Assembly (NCBI RefSeq): GCF_963678635.1
Contig: NW_026971149.1
Coordinates: forward strand, 434,001 to 498,000
Reading direction: 5' to 3'
Length of the DNA stretch: 64,000 nt
Origin: Symsagittifera roscoffensis
Lineage: Eukaryota; Xenacoelomorpha; Acoela; Convolutidae
Position 1 is the stretch's first letter, and the number at the start of each line of letters is the position of its first letter. The translations under genes were made by a program, and so were the position numbers. Under the pieces are notes generated by a model. That model was not told where the DNA came from, searched no databases, and saw only the letters and a program-made list of their open reading frames with translations. Below, in pieces: positions 17,955 through 27,765 of this stretch.

Positions 17955-18869
17955 ATGCTATATCGACTAACTACACCACTCACCGCTAGACAATTTACTT
18001 ACGTAGGATATAAAAAATCACTAAAAATACACACTGCACCTAGAGCTAATGAATATACACTAGAATACTACGATCACAACATCATCAGAGCTAACCAAGA
18101 TCAATTCTTAGACGATGATCGCTTCGCTAACCCACAAATCACCGAGAAATTTTTCATCAAGACACCATATGTATTTACACTAAACATCTTCGACCGAAAG
18201 TTTGATCACATTATTTCAGAAGCACTAACAAGCACACAAGCGTACGAAAGTTTTAAAGAACGCTTCCAAATCTTTTCACTAACCTTTCATTTCCTTGCAC
18301 CACACGAAAGAGATTTACACTGCTCACACGATATTATGTTGCGAACTAAACAAACACATACATACAGTTACTATCGTTTCATCCAAAATCACTTTGACCT
18401 CCACACACCCTCTAGACAACCACACCATCGCTTTCAATTCATCAATTCAAAATACACTTCACCGTATTTCCTAAATTTCACATATTGTATTAAAGATACT
18501 AACCTTCATGGTATTCTTCGTAACTATGACCCCATAACCCAAATGTACATTTTCTGCCCCATCACCAAGACCTTCAACGCCGAAGAATCCCGACCCTTCC
18601 TTATCCCGCACGAGTTTGTACAGCCTATAGAAATCCCCATTTTAGAATTCATCCACAACACTAAATTTAACCACAAATTATATAACTTAATCCAAAACAC
18701 ACCTTATGAGTTTGCAGTAGGCACTGAAGAACTAACCACTATTAAGGCACTTCAATTGCTTTGGCCACTGCTTCAAACTAAAAATATCATCCGCATCTTA
18801 GCTAAACTACTAACAACTTCAGAACTAATTCACGATATCTTCCCCCACGGTTTTTTCCCCGACGACTAA
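17955..18869 (+). CDS. Accessory ORF of unknown function (304 aa)
   Basis: An ATG frame of 304 residues, 35 bases after the previous stop. It looks like a globular protein: evenly mixed, rich in aromatic residues and His (THTYSYYRFIQNHFDLH), without a signal peptide, transmembrane segment or low-complexity tract. It ends in DDDs and PHGFFPDD-type acidic residues. No motif I know is present. The stop TAA (18867-18869) is followed three bases later by a textbook splice donor. It keeps the element's codon bias, so it has been resident long enough to share its composition, or came from a similar element. Confidence 0.6.
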   Translation: MLYRLTTPLTARQFTYVGYKKSLKIHTAPRANEYTLEYYDHNIIRANQDQFLDDDRFANPQITEKFFIKTPYVFTLNIFDRKFDHIISEALTSTQAYESFKERFQIFSLTFHFLAPHERDLHCSHDIMLRTKQTHTYSYYRFIQNHFDLHTPSRQPHHRFQFINSKYTSPYFLNFTYCIKDTNLHGILRNYDPITQMYIFCPITKTFNAEESRPFLIPHEFVQPIEIPILEFIHNTKFNHKLYNLIQNTPYEFAVGTEELTTIKALQLLWPLLQTKNIIRILAKLLTTSELIHDIFPHGFFPDD

Positions 18870-18872
18870 CAG

Positions 18873-18952
18873 GTAAGTATGAATTAAATGAATATAACTA
18901 ACTAATTCAAAATATTAAAAAACTCACCATTCTTTATTCATGTTTTCTTTAG
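18873..18952 (+). other. Predicted 80-bp intron directly after the last stop codon
   Basis: CAG|GTAAGTATG at 18870-18881 is a perfect 5' splice site. The stretch contains AACTAAC (about 18897-18903) as a branch-site candidate and ends in TTCATGTTTTCTTTAG (AG at 18951-18952). Length and layout fit a short animal intron. Because genomic RNA must keep it, its presence implies that full-length RNA escapes splicing. Confidence 0.6.
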
Positions 18953-20486
18953 ATTTTTAGCCTTCATCTTCGATCATCTGAAAAATTCACAAAAAAAAAA
19001 ATAAAAAATAGCAAACTTCTTCAAAACTGTTTAAGACCCTTTTAACTTTTGCACCAACAATTAAATAAATATAATACCAATGCAGTAAATTAATTTATAA
19101 AATTTTCCCCCAAAGCAATAAATCTACATATGATGAAAATTTGTATCTTAAAATTCCCCCATTACTAGCAGTAAATTTCCAAATTCTATGCAGTAAATTA
19201 ATAAAATGCAATTGCAGTACTAACCTTTTGATATTTTCTTTCATTCGCACAGAAATTCTATCCACACTCGCACAGCTCGCCCACGAAGAATTGTTTAAAA
19301 TAATGAATTTCAGTTTCACGTTTTCACACTCAACAACTCTAACATACAATAACATGTTTCAAACTTTCCTTTAACCCGGTTGGAAAGGAATCATATACTA
19401 AACAAAACTAACCAACGCAGCTTACTAAAAACCACAAATCATAGAATAACAGCATGACTTAGAAAAGGAAACCAACGGTACCCAAACCGGATTAACCCAG
19501 TTTAAAACTGGATAATTTATTCTTTTGAAGACTATTACAAAGTCTTAGAAAGAAATAATAAAACACAAAAAAGTCGAAAGACAAACCCATACCACAAACA
19601 ATTTGCTTTTTGGAAAAAGTACATAACCAACAAGACATAAGTAAAACCACAATAAACCCAACATAAAACGTTGTCACATAACAGGACCCCTCACAAACAC
19701 CGCATGAAATCATACTCCCACTCCTGGCCTAACCCACCAGGAAAGGACGTCCTGAGCATGCTCTATAGCCGGCCTAACCCACCGCGCTACATCCACGCTT
19801 TGTGACCACACCTTTATTTTTAATAAGAGCTACTCAAGGGTGAGTAACTCTTCAAAATAACCAAACTAAAACAAAAAGCTTTTGTGAAAACAACTAACTA
19901 AAATCATTATTAAAAAATATTAAACTAATAAAAGTCTTATAAAATGTAAAATCACATGATGCAATATATAGATCAGAATACAACACCAAGGACGAACATC
20001 AAAAGACAAGACGACCTCACTACACTCGAGAGAGAATGACCAACTACAATCGATATGCCGCTCACAATCACAACTCAAAGGATTTAGAGTACGACTTGAC
20101 TTCGCAGAAAAGGACTTCATTGAACTAGACCAATGACCACCTCGATGTTCAAGTATACGTACAGATCCGAGTAACCAGGCATCCCCTCCATGCACAATCT
20201 CCACGCCATTCCCGAGCTAGATCAAACACAAAAGAAGTTCCCTCCGAAGAACAGAAAAACCTGACATAGCCAACCATTCTGAAACCAGAATTGATGCTGT
20301 TGCAGAGACTCAGTCGTTGTCACAAGAAGAACACAACGTCTTGTGTCCTCAATTCCAGATCCCTGGAACTTCCTTAACAAAAAGGAAACAAAAGAAAAAT
20401 GATGTTCGCCAAATACCAACGTCCATCATCCATCCTTGAACTACAGAAGAACTGTTCAAAAAAAAACTCTGTAAAACCCGGATGGG
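18953..20486 (+). other. 3' non-coding region of the element
   Basis: About 1.5 kb without a convincing ORF. It contains repeated AGTAAATTAAT-like segments near 19080-19205, the perfect palindrome CCAGTTTAAAACTGG at 19497-19511, two copies of GGCCTAACCCACC (19726-19738 and 19771-19783), and a hairpin at 19826-19851. The base composition becomes more balanced towards the LTR. No clear polypurine tract is visible; the bases before the LTR read CCGGATGGG. Confidence 0.6.
19826..19851 (+). repeat. Strong hairpin in the 3' non-coding region
   Basis: AGAGCTACTC and GAGTAACTCT form a near-perfect stem around a short loop. It may be an RNA structure for export, packaging or 3' processing; no specific role can be assigned. 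Confidence 0.5.
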
Positions 20487-20896
20487 TGGAACCTGATCTA
20501 AACTATATTTTATGATTGGATAAATTAAATGTTTTACCAATGTAAAGTATTTAATATTAACCAATCATGATCCATCTAACTAACAACCCACTTATTTGTA
20601 AGTGCTGAAGTTACTTGTAATTTCAGCACCAGAGAGATTTGAATTTAACTTAGAAATTAGTTGGACTCTCCCGAGCACTTCAGCAGCCGCAATAAACCAG
20701 TATACCCTAGATCTATTGAGCCTAGCAGAGACTAGTTAAACAACCTGAGACTAGATAGTATAAGAGTAAGATTAGGATCGGTATTAGACTAAGAAGTTGC
20801 ACGAATCTATCCGGCCGAAAATAAGATAGCGTGACGAGCAGACGGTGTACCCTATCCGAAATTACTCTATGAGTTATACACCCCAGTCCTAACTCA
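20487..20896 (+). repeat. 3' LTR (410 bp)
   Basis: Identical by eye to the 5' LTR over the full 410 bp at a constant offset of 18501. AATAAA is at 20691-20696. It is followed by CTGT (20897-20900), the second copy of the target duplication. Confidence 0.95.
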
Positions 20897-20900
20897 CTGT

Positions 20901-21531
20901 TGAAAACATCGCTGTTTAACCTAAAAAGTTTTAAATAGCCAATCAACAAAAAATTTGAAGCGTCGTGTTGATTCAAAATGAATTAAAATAATCCTTGAAA
21001 GCCAGGCTTGGACTCCTGGACACCTGCTAAGTACATTTCGAGTGAAATTCAGGAAATCACATCTATAATTAAAAACACATCTATAATCACATCTATGAAA
21101 CGACTTCAATGAGCTGTCAGCAATGATTCAGCGATTCTATTGAATAAAACGCTAGCTTGAAAAAGAATTAAATGGTATTATTGGATGATGCTTGCCAATC
21201 GGAAGCGTAATTAGTCTACGTTTGATTTTCAAAAAATACCACATCTCTAGCGATCTCCTATGGTACCTAGTAACAAATAATCACCCTGTGGTAGGCTAGG
21301 GCAACGGTTTAACATACACCAACATTGAGCTTTGTAACCAGAGTATAGTCATCGCTTTTTAAAATCGCTTTTCCGATTATCTAAATGCACAGCTATCTTG
21401 ACAGCTTGCGCATATTTTGCTATAGAAGTTTTTCACCATTGGAAAAAACTCAGAACCGACATTGTTCCGACTTTCGACCCAGAATCGACATTGTTGCGGC
21501 TTTAGCATGCAACGGAATTTATTCGCATGGG
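20901..21531. other. Intergenic or intronic DNA right of the element
   Basis: No coding signal is seen. A short local direct repeat (CACATCTATAATxA) lies near 21058-21092. The stretch ends at the MITE target duplication. Confidence 0.5.
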
Positions 21532-21927
21532 CAGGGGCGGATTTAGAGGGGAGGGGCGGACGCCCCCCCCCCCCTTATCAGGGATTCCACCCCATTCCGA
21601 CCCAAAGGGTCCCCCTTTGTACTGTTTTGAGATTTTTTTTCTAAAGGCGCCTATTTTTTTTCTAAAGGCGCCTTTGGCGCCAAAATATAGTAAATTTGCG
21701 CGATTTTTTGGTCAAAACTTTCCAAAAAGTACTGAAAAAAACCCCTTTGGCCTGTTCTTTTTTGCGGCGCAAAAAAATTTGGTCAACATGGTATCTTCAT
21801 AGTGATTTGAGAGAGCCCAGAAAATCAATTTAGTCGACCTAAAAACAAAAAATGGTCGACAAAATTTTCGAAAATTTTTTGAAAATCCACCCCCATCACC
21901 CTCGAGAAAATTCTAGATCCACCCCTG
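21532..21927. mobile_element. hAT-like MITE (396 bp)
   Basis: It begins CAGGGGCGGATTTAGA and ends CTAGATCCACCCCTG, an imperfect terminal inverted repeat. Flanks CGCATGGG (21524-21531) and TGCATGGG (21928-21935) agree at 7 of 8 positions, consistent with the 8-bp target duplication of hAT elements. The interior contains a CCCCCC run and AAAGGCGCCTTTGGCGCC. It has no coding capacity. The same family occurs at 1019-1408, 28660-29005 and as a fragment at about 51925-52065. Confidence 0.75.
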
Positions 21928-21943
21928 TGCATGGGATTTTGTT

Positions 21944-23710
21944 ATTGTTCCGACTTTCAAAGAAAACAGAATATTTATGCTCGGTGTGGTTTTTTTATTC
22001 AGTCAATTTTTGCCGATCGAAAAAAAAACAACTTTCAGCTAAAATTTTTTATATCCCATTGAATATATAGACTTACTGATTTCAAATTTAAAAGGAAATT
22101 TTAGCTCCGATTCTTTTTTGTAAAATTCTGGAGTTTGAAAACTGCCAAATTGGCCATACTCTGGACTAAATTGTGCGCGCTTTGAAGAGATTATTCATAA
22201 TGCTGAAACGTAACGCGAATTATTAATGCGTGGCGAATTATGCAACTCAACAAAATCGTTCCAAATTGAATTGAGGCTAGCTATTTGTTCGTAATAATAT
22301 CGTACTACCCAAAACTTTACACTTTGATATTGTCCAAAATGTAGGTTTTCAAAATTTTTGTTTCCCAAAAAATATTCGATATGAATTAAGCGACAGTCAG
22401 AACAATCAGGGCTTCGCCCTGATATACGAGCAGTCTTGTTCAGACTGAAAACTTCACGTGCAATTATTTTTGGTGAATCTCTAGGGGAATCAACAAGACT
22501 GCACGTATCAGGGCGAAGCCCTGAACGTTCCGACTGCCTATTAAGGTTTATGGAGCAGTAATAACATTAAAAAATTAAAAGTAATAAAACAAAATGAAAA
22601 CTTTTTTCCCTAAAATTTGAAATTTTTTTAATGAAAATCATCACCCCAGACACCAATTAAACTACAAAAGGATAGATTTCGCTGCTTGTAATCAATCAAT
22701 GATGGCAAATAGGTTTCGTTAAAACAATTTGGAACAATTTTTTAGACGGATTAATACTCCGCTTACGCGTTTATAGCGCGTTAATTGTCCCAAATTGGCC
22801 AAAATGGCAATCTTTAAACCCCCATGACTTTACAAAAAATAATCACAGGTGAAATATCTTTTCAAGTTTGAGCTCAGGACAACAATACCTTTCGAAGGAT
22901 ATAAAAAAATTCCGTCAAAAATGGCTACTTAAAAAGTCGAAATTTGTATGTAGAAAAAAAAACCCACCCCGAGTACAAATATTCCGTTTCTTTCGTATCG
23001 AAAGTCGGAACAAAAAACTTTTCTGCTTCTAATAATGCTTTGAAAAACTCGCGATTGCTTTTGCCGCTTTCACTTGTACTCCTTGATTGACCGCTTCACT
23101 TGTTTTACCGCTTTCGCTTTGAGCGGGACAAAACTCTATTTGTAACGAAATCCCCTTCCCCTTTGTAATATGTACTGTACCTTAACAAACTCTAACAAGA
23201 ATACTCATATCAGGGCAAACCCTGAAAGTTCTGACTGCCTTTTAAGGTCTATGGAGCAGTAATCGCATGAAAAAAAAATTAATGCAAAAAAAAATGAATT
23301 TTTTTAAATCTGAGGTTTTTTGTGAAAATCATCCCCCACACGTCATATAAAGTACAAACTGATAGATTTCGCTTCTTTTATCAAATCAATTATGGCAAAT
23401 AAGCTTCTTCCACCAATTTGGAACGATTTCTAAGACAGATTAAATCTCCGCTTACGCATTAATAGCGCGAAATATATCGCGCGTTAATTGTCCCAAATTG
23501 GCCTAAATGGCAATCGTTAAATCCCCCATAACTTTACCAAAAAGCATCACAGGTAAAATATCTTTTCAAATTTGAGCTCAGGAAAACAATACCTTTCGAA
23601 TGATATAAAAAATTCCGTCAAAAATGGCTAGATAAAAAGTCGAAACTTGTCTGAAGAAAAAAACCCACCCCGAGCACAAATATTCCGTTACTTCCGTTAG
23701 TTTCCGAAAA
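21944..23710. repeat. Foldback cluster of a ~500-bp repeat family
   Basis: A unit running from GTTCCGACTTTC to the palindrome CAGGGCTTCGCCCTG (about 21944-22440) is followed by an inverted copy (about 22485-23005) and then a further copy in that inverted orientation (about 23190-23710). Related copies are at about 29490-30000 and 30060-30530, with partial ones near 34520 and 55615-55760. Shared landmarks are CAGGGCGAAGCCCTG, GGAGCAGTA and a CACCCCGAG segment. The family is non-coding. Its terminal sequence GTTCCGAC suggests a MITE or foldback transposon, but I could not define target duplications. Confidence 0.6.
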
Positions 23711-24053
23711 AATTACCTGCGGTGCAGCAACCACAATAAATTTTTAAAATTCTCTAAAAAAGGCCCTATAATTAATTAAGAAAAACGTTTAGCTAAAAAA
23801 TCTTCGGCCCAGATAAAACGACACTTTTTTAGTCAACCAGCCCTGACGTAGTTATTTAAGGTTGAAAGCTCATGATGAGCCCTTTAAAGTATTGCATTCG
23901 GCTCTTTGTTACTACTTCATTTGAGTTTGAAAATCTACTTAAACGTTATCAGAGCGCAAACTTGGCATGTTGATAGAACTAACATTTGTGAACAGATTTA
24001 TTCTTCATACATCGTAACATTACTCGTTTAGCCATAATTACACTTGAAACAAC

Positions 24054-24212
24054 TATGAAAAAAAAACAAATTTGAAAAGCGATGAGAGAGTGGAATAGAG
24101 CCTTGTTGTTTCGGTGAACCGCTCGCCTTGCAAACTGCAGCGAATGTGCGATTTGAACCCGTAACAATACGATTGCTAGGCACGATCTCAACGGATGCGC
24201 CACAACAACACA
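24054..24212 (-). mobile_element. tRNA-derived SINE (partial)
   Basis: Read on the minus strand, 24212-24139 resembles a tRNA. TGGCGCATCCGTTGAG takes the A-box position and GGGTTCAAATCGC matches the B box. A short non-tRNA body rich in CTCTCAT follows. The cloverleaf is not good enough for a functional tRNA gene, so a SINE head is more likely. Confidence 0.5.
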
Positions 24213-24240
24213 ACTTGTACTAGCTGTAAATTGTGTGTAC

Positions 24241-24369
24241 ATGCCTGGAGTAGACAGTGAGTTGTTTTTGGAGCCAGTGGTCCCTGAGGTCTTCGAACTC
24301 CTCCTCGTCCTCCCCTATCCCCATGGCCCTCTTGGTCGACTGACTCAGCTGACGACCCACCTTCTTCAT
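24241..24369 (-). CDS. Candidate first exon of an unidentified host gene
   Basis: On the minus strand an ATG at 24369-24367 opens 43 codons of GC-rich sequence, followed by GTACAC as a possible donor at 24240. The product begins with a basic amphipathic stretch (MKKVGRQLSQSTKRAM), then an acidic cluster (GEDEEEFEDLRDHWLQ). That order is reminiscent of the N-terminal helix of N-BAR domain proteins, but this is a weak impression only. The exon is flanked by AT-rich DNA and stands out by composition. Without splicing the frame would end six codons later. Downstream exons are not identifiable and would lie left of 24240. Confidence 0.4.
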
Positions 24370-25200
24370 CCTCCACTACCCTGTACTGCACTGAGCCACA
24401 CTCTCTTTCTATTAGTTAGAGTGATCAGTTCTTTCACAGATTCCTATGGTAGTTGGTGTCTAGAGTGCTGATGTCACACACAAATCATCCTCATCTGAAA
24501 AACCACTCCTAGTTTCTCCACAGGCATCTTCAATACCAAAGCCGGTTCTGCTGCCTTTCCCTTTTTATTACTTAACAGAGCTGTTCTATTTAAAGTAGTT
24601 GAGCTGAGAAGTACACTCCAAAAACCGAAACATTGCCATAGAAAGTCAATAACTCGCAGGCAAGAAAATAACTTAACTTGGGTTTTACATAGAAATGACA
24701 GACATTCATAAATTTGTACAACCAGCCGAAATATAAAAATATGTTAAAGTTATTTAGTAGAAATTCAAGAATTTCATCATTTTTAGATGAATTTTAACTT
24801 TTGCATACATTCCAGAAACCAAGTAAATCACCTGTAGTTTAGTCGATATCAAAAACTTAACTTGAATTTTAAAAAATAATTTCATCTTTCTTCATTTTAA
24901 TTTCTTGAAATGTACGAGCATAATTATTTTTGCATTTTTCGCGATTAATTTCTCAACAAAAATACTATTTTGTTCAGACAATCAATAGTGAACATATTCT
25001 AGACTGCCATTTAATTTTGATTATTATCGAATTTATCCAAGAAACTTCGCAGACGAGTCAGCACTTGGCAACACAAGCAACAAGCGGCAAAAAGAGTCTA
25101 AAAAAAATCCCCCTATGGCATCTTCTGGAAAACAGATCCTCCAAGCCTTAGCTCTTTATTTTTTTGATAATCATAAAATGAGCTCAATTCAAAACAACAA
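24370..25200. other. Non-coding stretch
   Basis: AT-rich DNA without a supported feature. A GC-richer patch at 24400-24560 shows no convincing frame. Confidence 0.45.
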
Positions 25201-26240
25201 TAGCCGGTTGCCTCTGCAGGTAGCACAGAAAGTTCTGGCAAAAAAAAATGTTTTTTTTTTCAAAATGTGATGTTTTTTGTTCGTTCGGCTAGGAGCGGAT
25301 CTACACAAAAGCCTAGAAAACAAATATTCAATAGAAAGTGTCGAACGGTTTTATCGACAACTTGAAAGAAAAACAAAGAAAAAAATTTTTTTTTTCTCAT
25401 TTTTATAGGACTTTTGTTGCCGAGAAGGCGCTAAAACACACTGTAATAACTAAATAACTAAAACTCCTGGATTGAAACATAAACTTGTGGTCTTAATTTT
25501 TTATTATAAACCTGCTTGCTCGCTTTATTCATTTTAAATAAGACCAAAAATAAACAAGATTAGCCGGTTGCTGCACAAGTAGCACAGAATGTTCCGAACA
25601 TAGTCATTAAAAAGCTAGTTTTTTTCAAATTGCGTCGTTTTTTGTTTTTGGCGTGATCAGTGAAACTACACGAAAGCTTAGAAATTCAATAGTAAAAAAA
25701 ATTAGGGACAGTTGACAACAAGTTTTCACATAAAAAAATATAAAACTTTTAAACATCAAGAAAAAAAATTTCAAAAATTTTTTGAGATTTTTTGCAGAAC
25801 TTTTGATAAGATTTTTTTGTTGTCGCCAAGGGGCTAAGACACGCTTCACTAACTAAGACTCCTGGATTGAAACTAAAACTTTACGACGTCTTTTTTTCGT
25901 ATTATAAGCCTGCTTGCTCGCTTCATTCTTTTTTTTCAAGATGGGTCGTTTTTTTTGTTTTTGGTGTAATCAGTGAAACTTTTATTATCACAGTTGGATT
26001 CAAAAGACTAGAACAGCAATAGTAAAAGTAAAATGAGTACAGTTAGTAAAATTTTTCCACAGAAAAAAATTTTTACAAAATTTAAAATTTTTTGCATAAT
26101 TTTTTTGCTCGTTTTTAAAATTTTGATTCCCAAGAAGAGGGTAGAAGATTTTTCGATTAGTAACTTGACATGAGTAAAACTAAGATTAAGATACTTTCAA
26201 GAGTTGATTTATCCGCCTTTAAAAGCCTGCCGCTTTTACA
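25201..26240. repeat. Diverged ~360-bp tandem repeat (two and a half copies)
   Basis: TAGCCGGTTGC...GTAGCACAGAA starts at about 25201 and again at about 25561. Both copies share CTCCTGGATTGAAAC and TAAxCCTGCTTGCTCGCTT near their ends (about 25465/25520 and 25860/25910). A third, poorer copy starts near 25945. The unit is non-coding. Confidence 0.55.
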
Positions 26241-27400
26241 TCAAAAACTTCAAAATTTTTCTATGTCGTTCGAATCACGACTAAAAGCTCTTTAATATGA
26301 TACATCACTCAAAACATTTCGATGATTCTTTGTAGTAGCTGACTTTGCGTGGAAAAAAAACACACCCGAATACGAAGTTCCTCCTCATTTTTCATATGGT
26401 CGGAACAACAAGGCTAGCCGGATGGTGTGCAAGGTTTTCCATTGTTTTCTTTTTTTCTTCATTTTAGTGTCCATTTTAATTGTCCATGGTGAGATAAAAG
26501 AATTACAAAAACGCGTACTAAGTTGACTAATTAGTCATAATTGTGAGCAGTTGGCTTCACTAATGAAAAACCAAAAAGAAACTTTGATTTTTTTGAGCAA
26601 ATGAAGCGCTAGAAAAAGTTTTAAATTAAATTTTCTGTTTAGAAGTTTAAAATCAATCGCTAGAAATTAGACTTAATCTCAAAAATCTCAAATTATCTTT
26701 TTTCAACACTTGCACAACTTTTTGAAAACTTTTTAATGTCGTTCGACTCACGGCTAAAAGCGCTCTAACATAATACATAACTCGAAACTTTCTGATGATT
26801 ATTTGTGCCAGCTAATTTTGCGTTGAAACAAAAAAAAAAGAAAAACTAAAACAACCGAATACAAAGTTTCGATAGTTGGAACAAAAAATTAAACCAGATT
26901 TTATCTGAACTGCGGAAAGTCTATATAGGAAATGAATCACGACTCTCAAAGTCTATAAAAATATTTGTTCAGTGGTCAGAACAAAAATAAAAATGAAGAA
27001 GTAAACGCAGAAAACGGGCAGAGGAGCGGGATACGAATCTCAGGCCCGGTCCTACAGGCGCGCGTCATACAAAATGTACCATCGCAGCATGTCAATACAC
27101 CATAAAAAAATTCAATTAACGATAATCATTTTTTAAATTTATTTTTTTTTCACCCTTCTCACCCCCTATAGTTCAACTACTTCCATCTTTCGGCTCTTGT
27201 TTTAAAGGTTTTCTTGCTCAAATTATCATGGTACCACTCTCACCAAAGTTATCATCTCCATATTTTATTCCAATTTCCCTAATATCAACAGTAACAAAAT
27301 GTACAAATAATTATCATTCAGTACACATTCAACCAACCAGTCTCCATGACCACCCATACTTTTATTGACACAAAATCATAATCATGAAAGGTGTTTTTGA
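26241..27400. other. Non-coding DNA downstream of sideroflexin
   Basis: A ~100-bp motif (GTCGTTCGAATCACGACTAAAAGC) at about 26268 recurs diverged at about 26737. A tRNA-like fragment lies at 27010-27085. Otherwise nothing is recognised. Confidence 0.45.
27010..27085 (-). mobile_element. tRNA-like SINE fragment
   Basis: On the minus strand the sequence contains GAGATTCGTATCCC, a weak B-box match, downstream of a GC-rich tRNA-like segment. It is too degenerate to be a tRNA gene. Confidence 0.3.
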
Positions 27401-27406
27401 TTTATT
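27401..27406 (-). promoter_or_regulatory. Poly(A) signal of the sideroflexin gene
   Basis: AATAAA on the minus strand, about 150 bases after the sideroflexin stop codon. A second AATAAA lies at 27366-27361. Confidence 0.5.
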
Positions 27407-27555
27407 AAAGCCAAAATTCAAACTTTCCTTTAGTTTTAAACAGCCAAGAAATAATCAGACTCACGCAAGCACTTTGATACAACAGTTTGGGAAGCAACTA
27501 AAACCTCAAATTCGGGGAGTATAACAGAAAAGGAAGTGAACAAAGATAATGATAA

Positions 27556-27765
27556 TCAGAGTCCCTTGTTGTAGTAGACCACTTGCACATTAGGATGTGT
27601 CTCTTTTATCTGTCTGTGAAGTGGCCTCTCCAACTTGTCTATTGAGATTGAACTGTGTTGGGGGAATAGGGCTACAGCCAGAGGCAGTACCATGTACGTG
27701 CACACTCCAATCAGAGACGCCTCAAACAGGACCCAAAGTGGTCGGCCGAACGACTTCTTGTGCAC
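27556..27765 (-). CDS. SFXN2-like: Sideroflexin exon 6 (C-terminus and stop)
   Basis: The exon follows acceptor TTTTTAG, starts in phase 0 and encodes 69 residues with two hydrophobic stretches, LFPQHSS and the diagnostic C-terminal YYNKGL before TGA. Confidence 0.93.
   Translation of the reverse strand: MHKKSFGRPLWVLFEASLIGVCTYMVLPLAVALFPQHSSISIDKLERPLHRQIKETHPNVQVVYYNKGL

Larger units (their letters stand above)
1986..20896 (+). mobile_element. Intact 18.9-kb Ty3/gypsy-type LTR retroelement with env-like gene and several extra ORFs
   Basis: The element is bounded by two 410-bp LTRs (1986-2395 and 20487-20896) that I read as identical, and by the 4-bp direct repeat CTGT (1982-1985 and 20897-20900). 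LTR ends are TG...CA. The order of genes is: leader, basic ORF 3647-4114, Gag-Pol 4089-12311 (Gag, zinc knuckle, protease, RT, RNase H, integrase), two tiny hydrophobic ORFs, an ATG-less frame 13335-14471, Env-like 14459-17077, and two accessory ORFs to 18869. Pol order PR-RT-RH-IN places it with Ty3/gypsy-type (Metaviridae-like) elements. The plus strand is strikingly A-rich and G-poor through all ORFs, unlike the host exons nearby. Identical LTRs and no in-frame stop in any ORF mean a recent insertion. Eight reading frames over 19 kb is far above the usual two or three of this group. Confidence 0.93.

Noticed and set aside
1986..20896. Several separate insertions instead of one element
   Set aside because: The outer LTRs are identical with a target duplication, the strand bias is continuous, and the ORFs overlap directly, so I treat it as one unit.
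24054..24212. Functional tRNA gene
   Set aside because: A and B boxes are recognisable, but the acceptor and anticodon stems do not pair well; a SINE head fits better.
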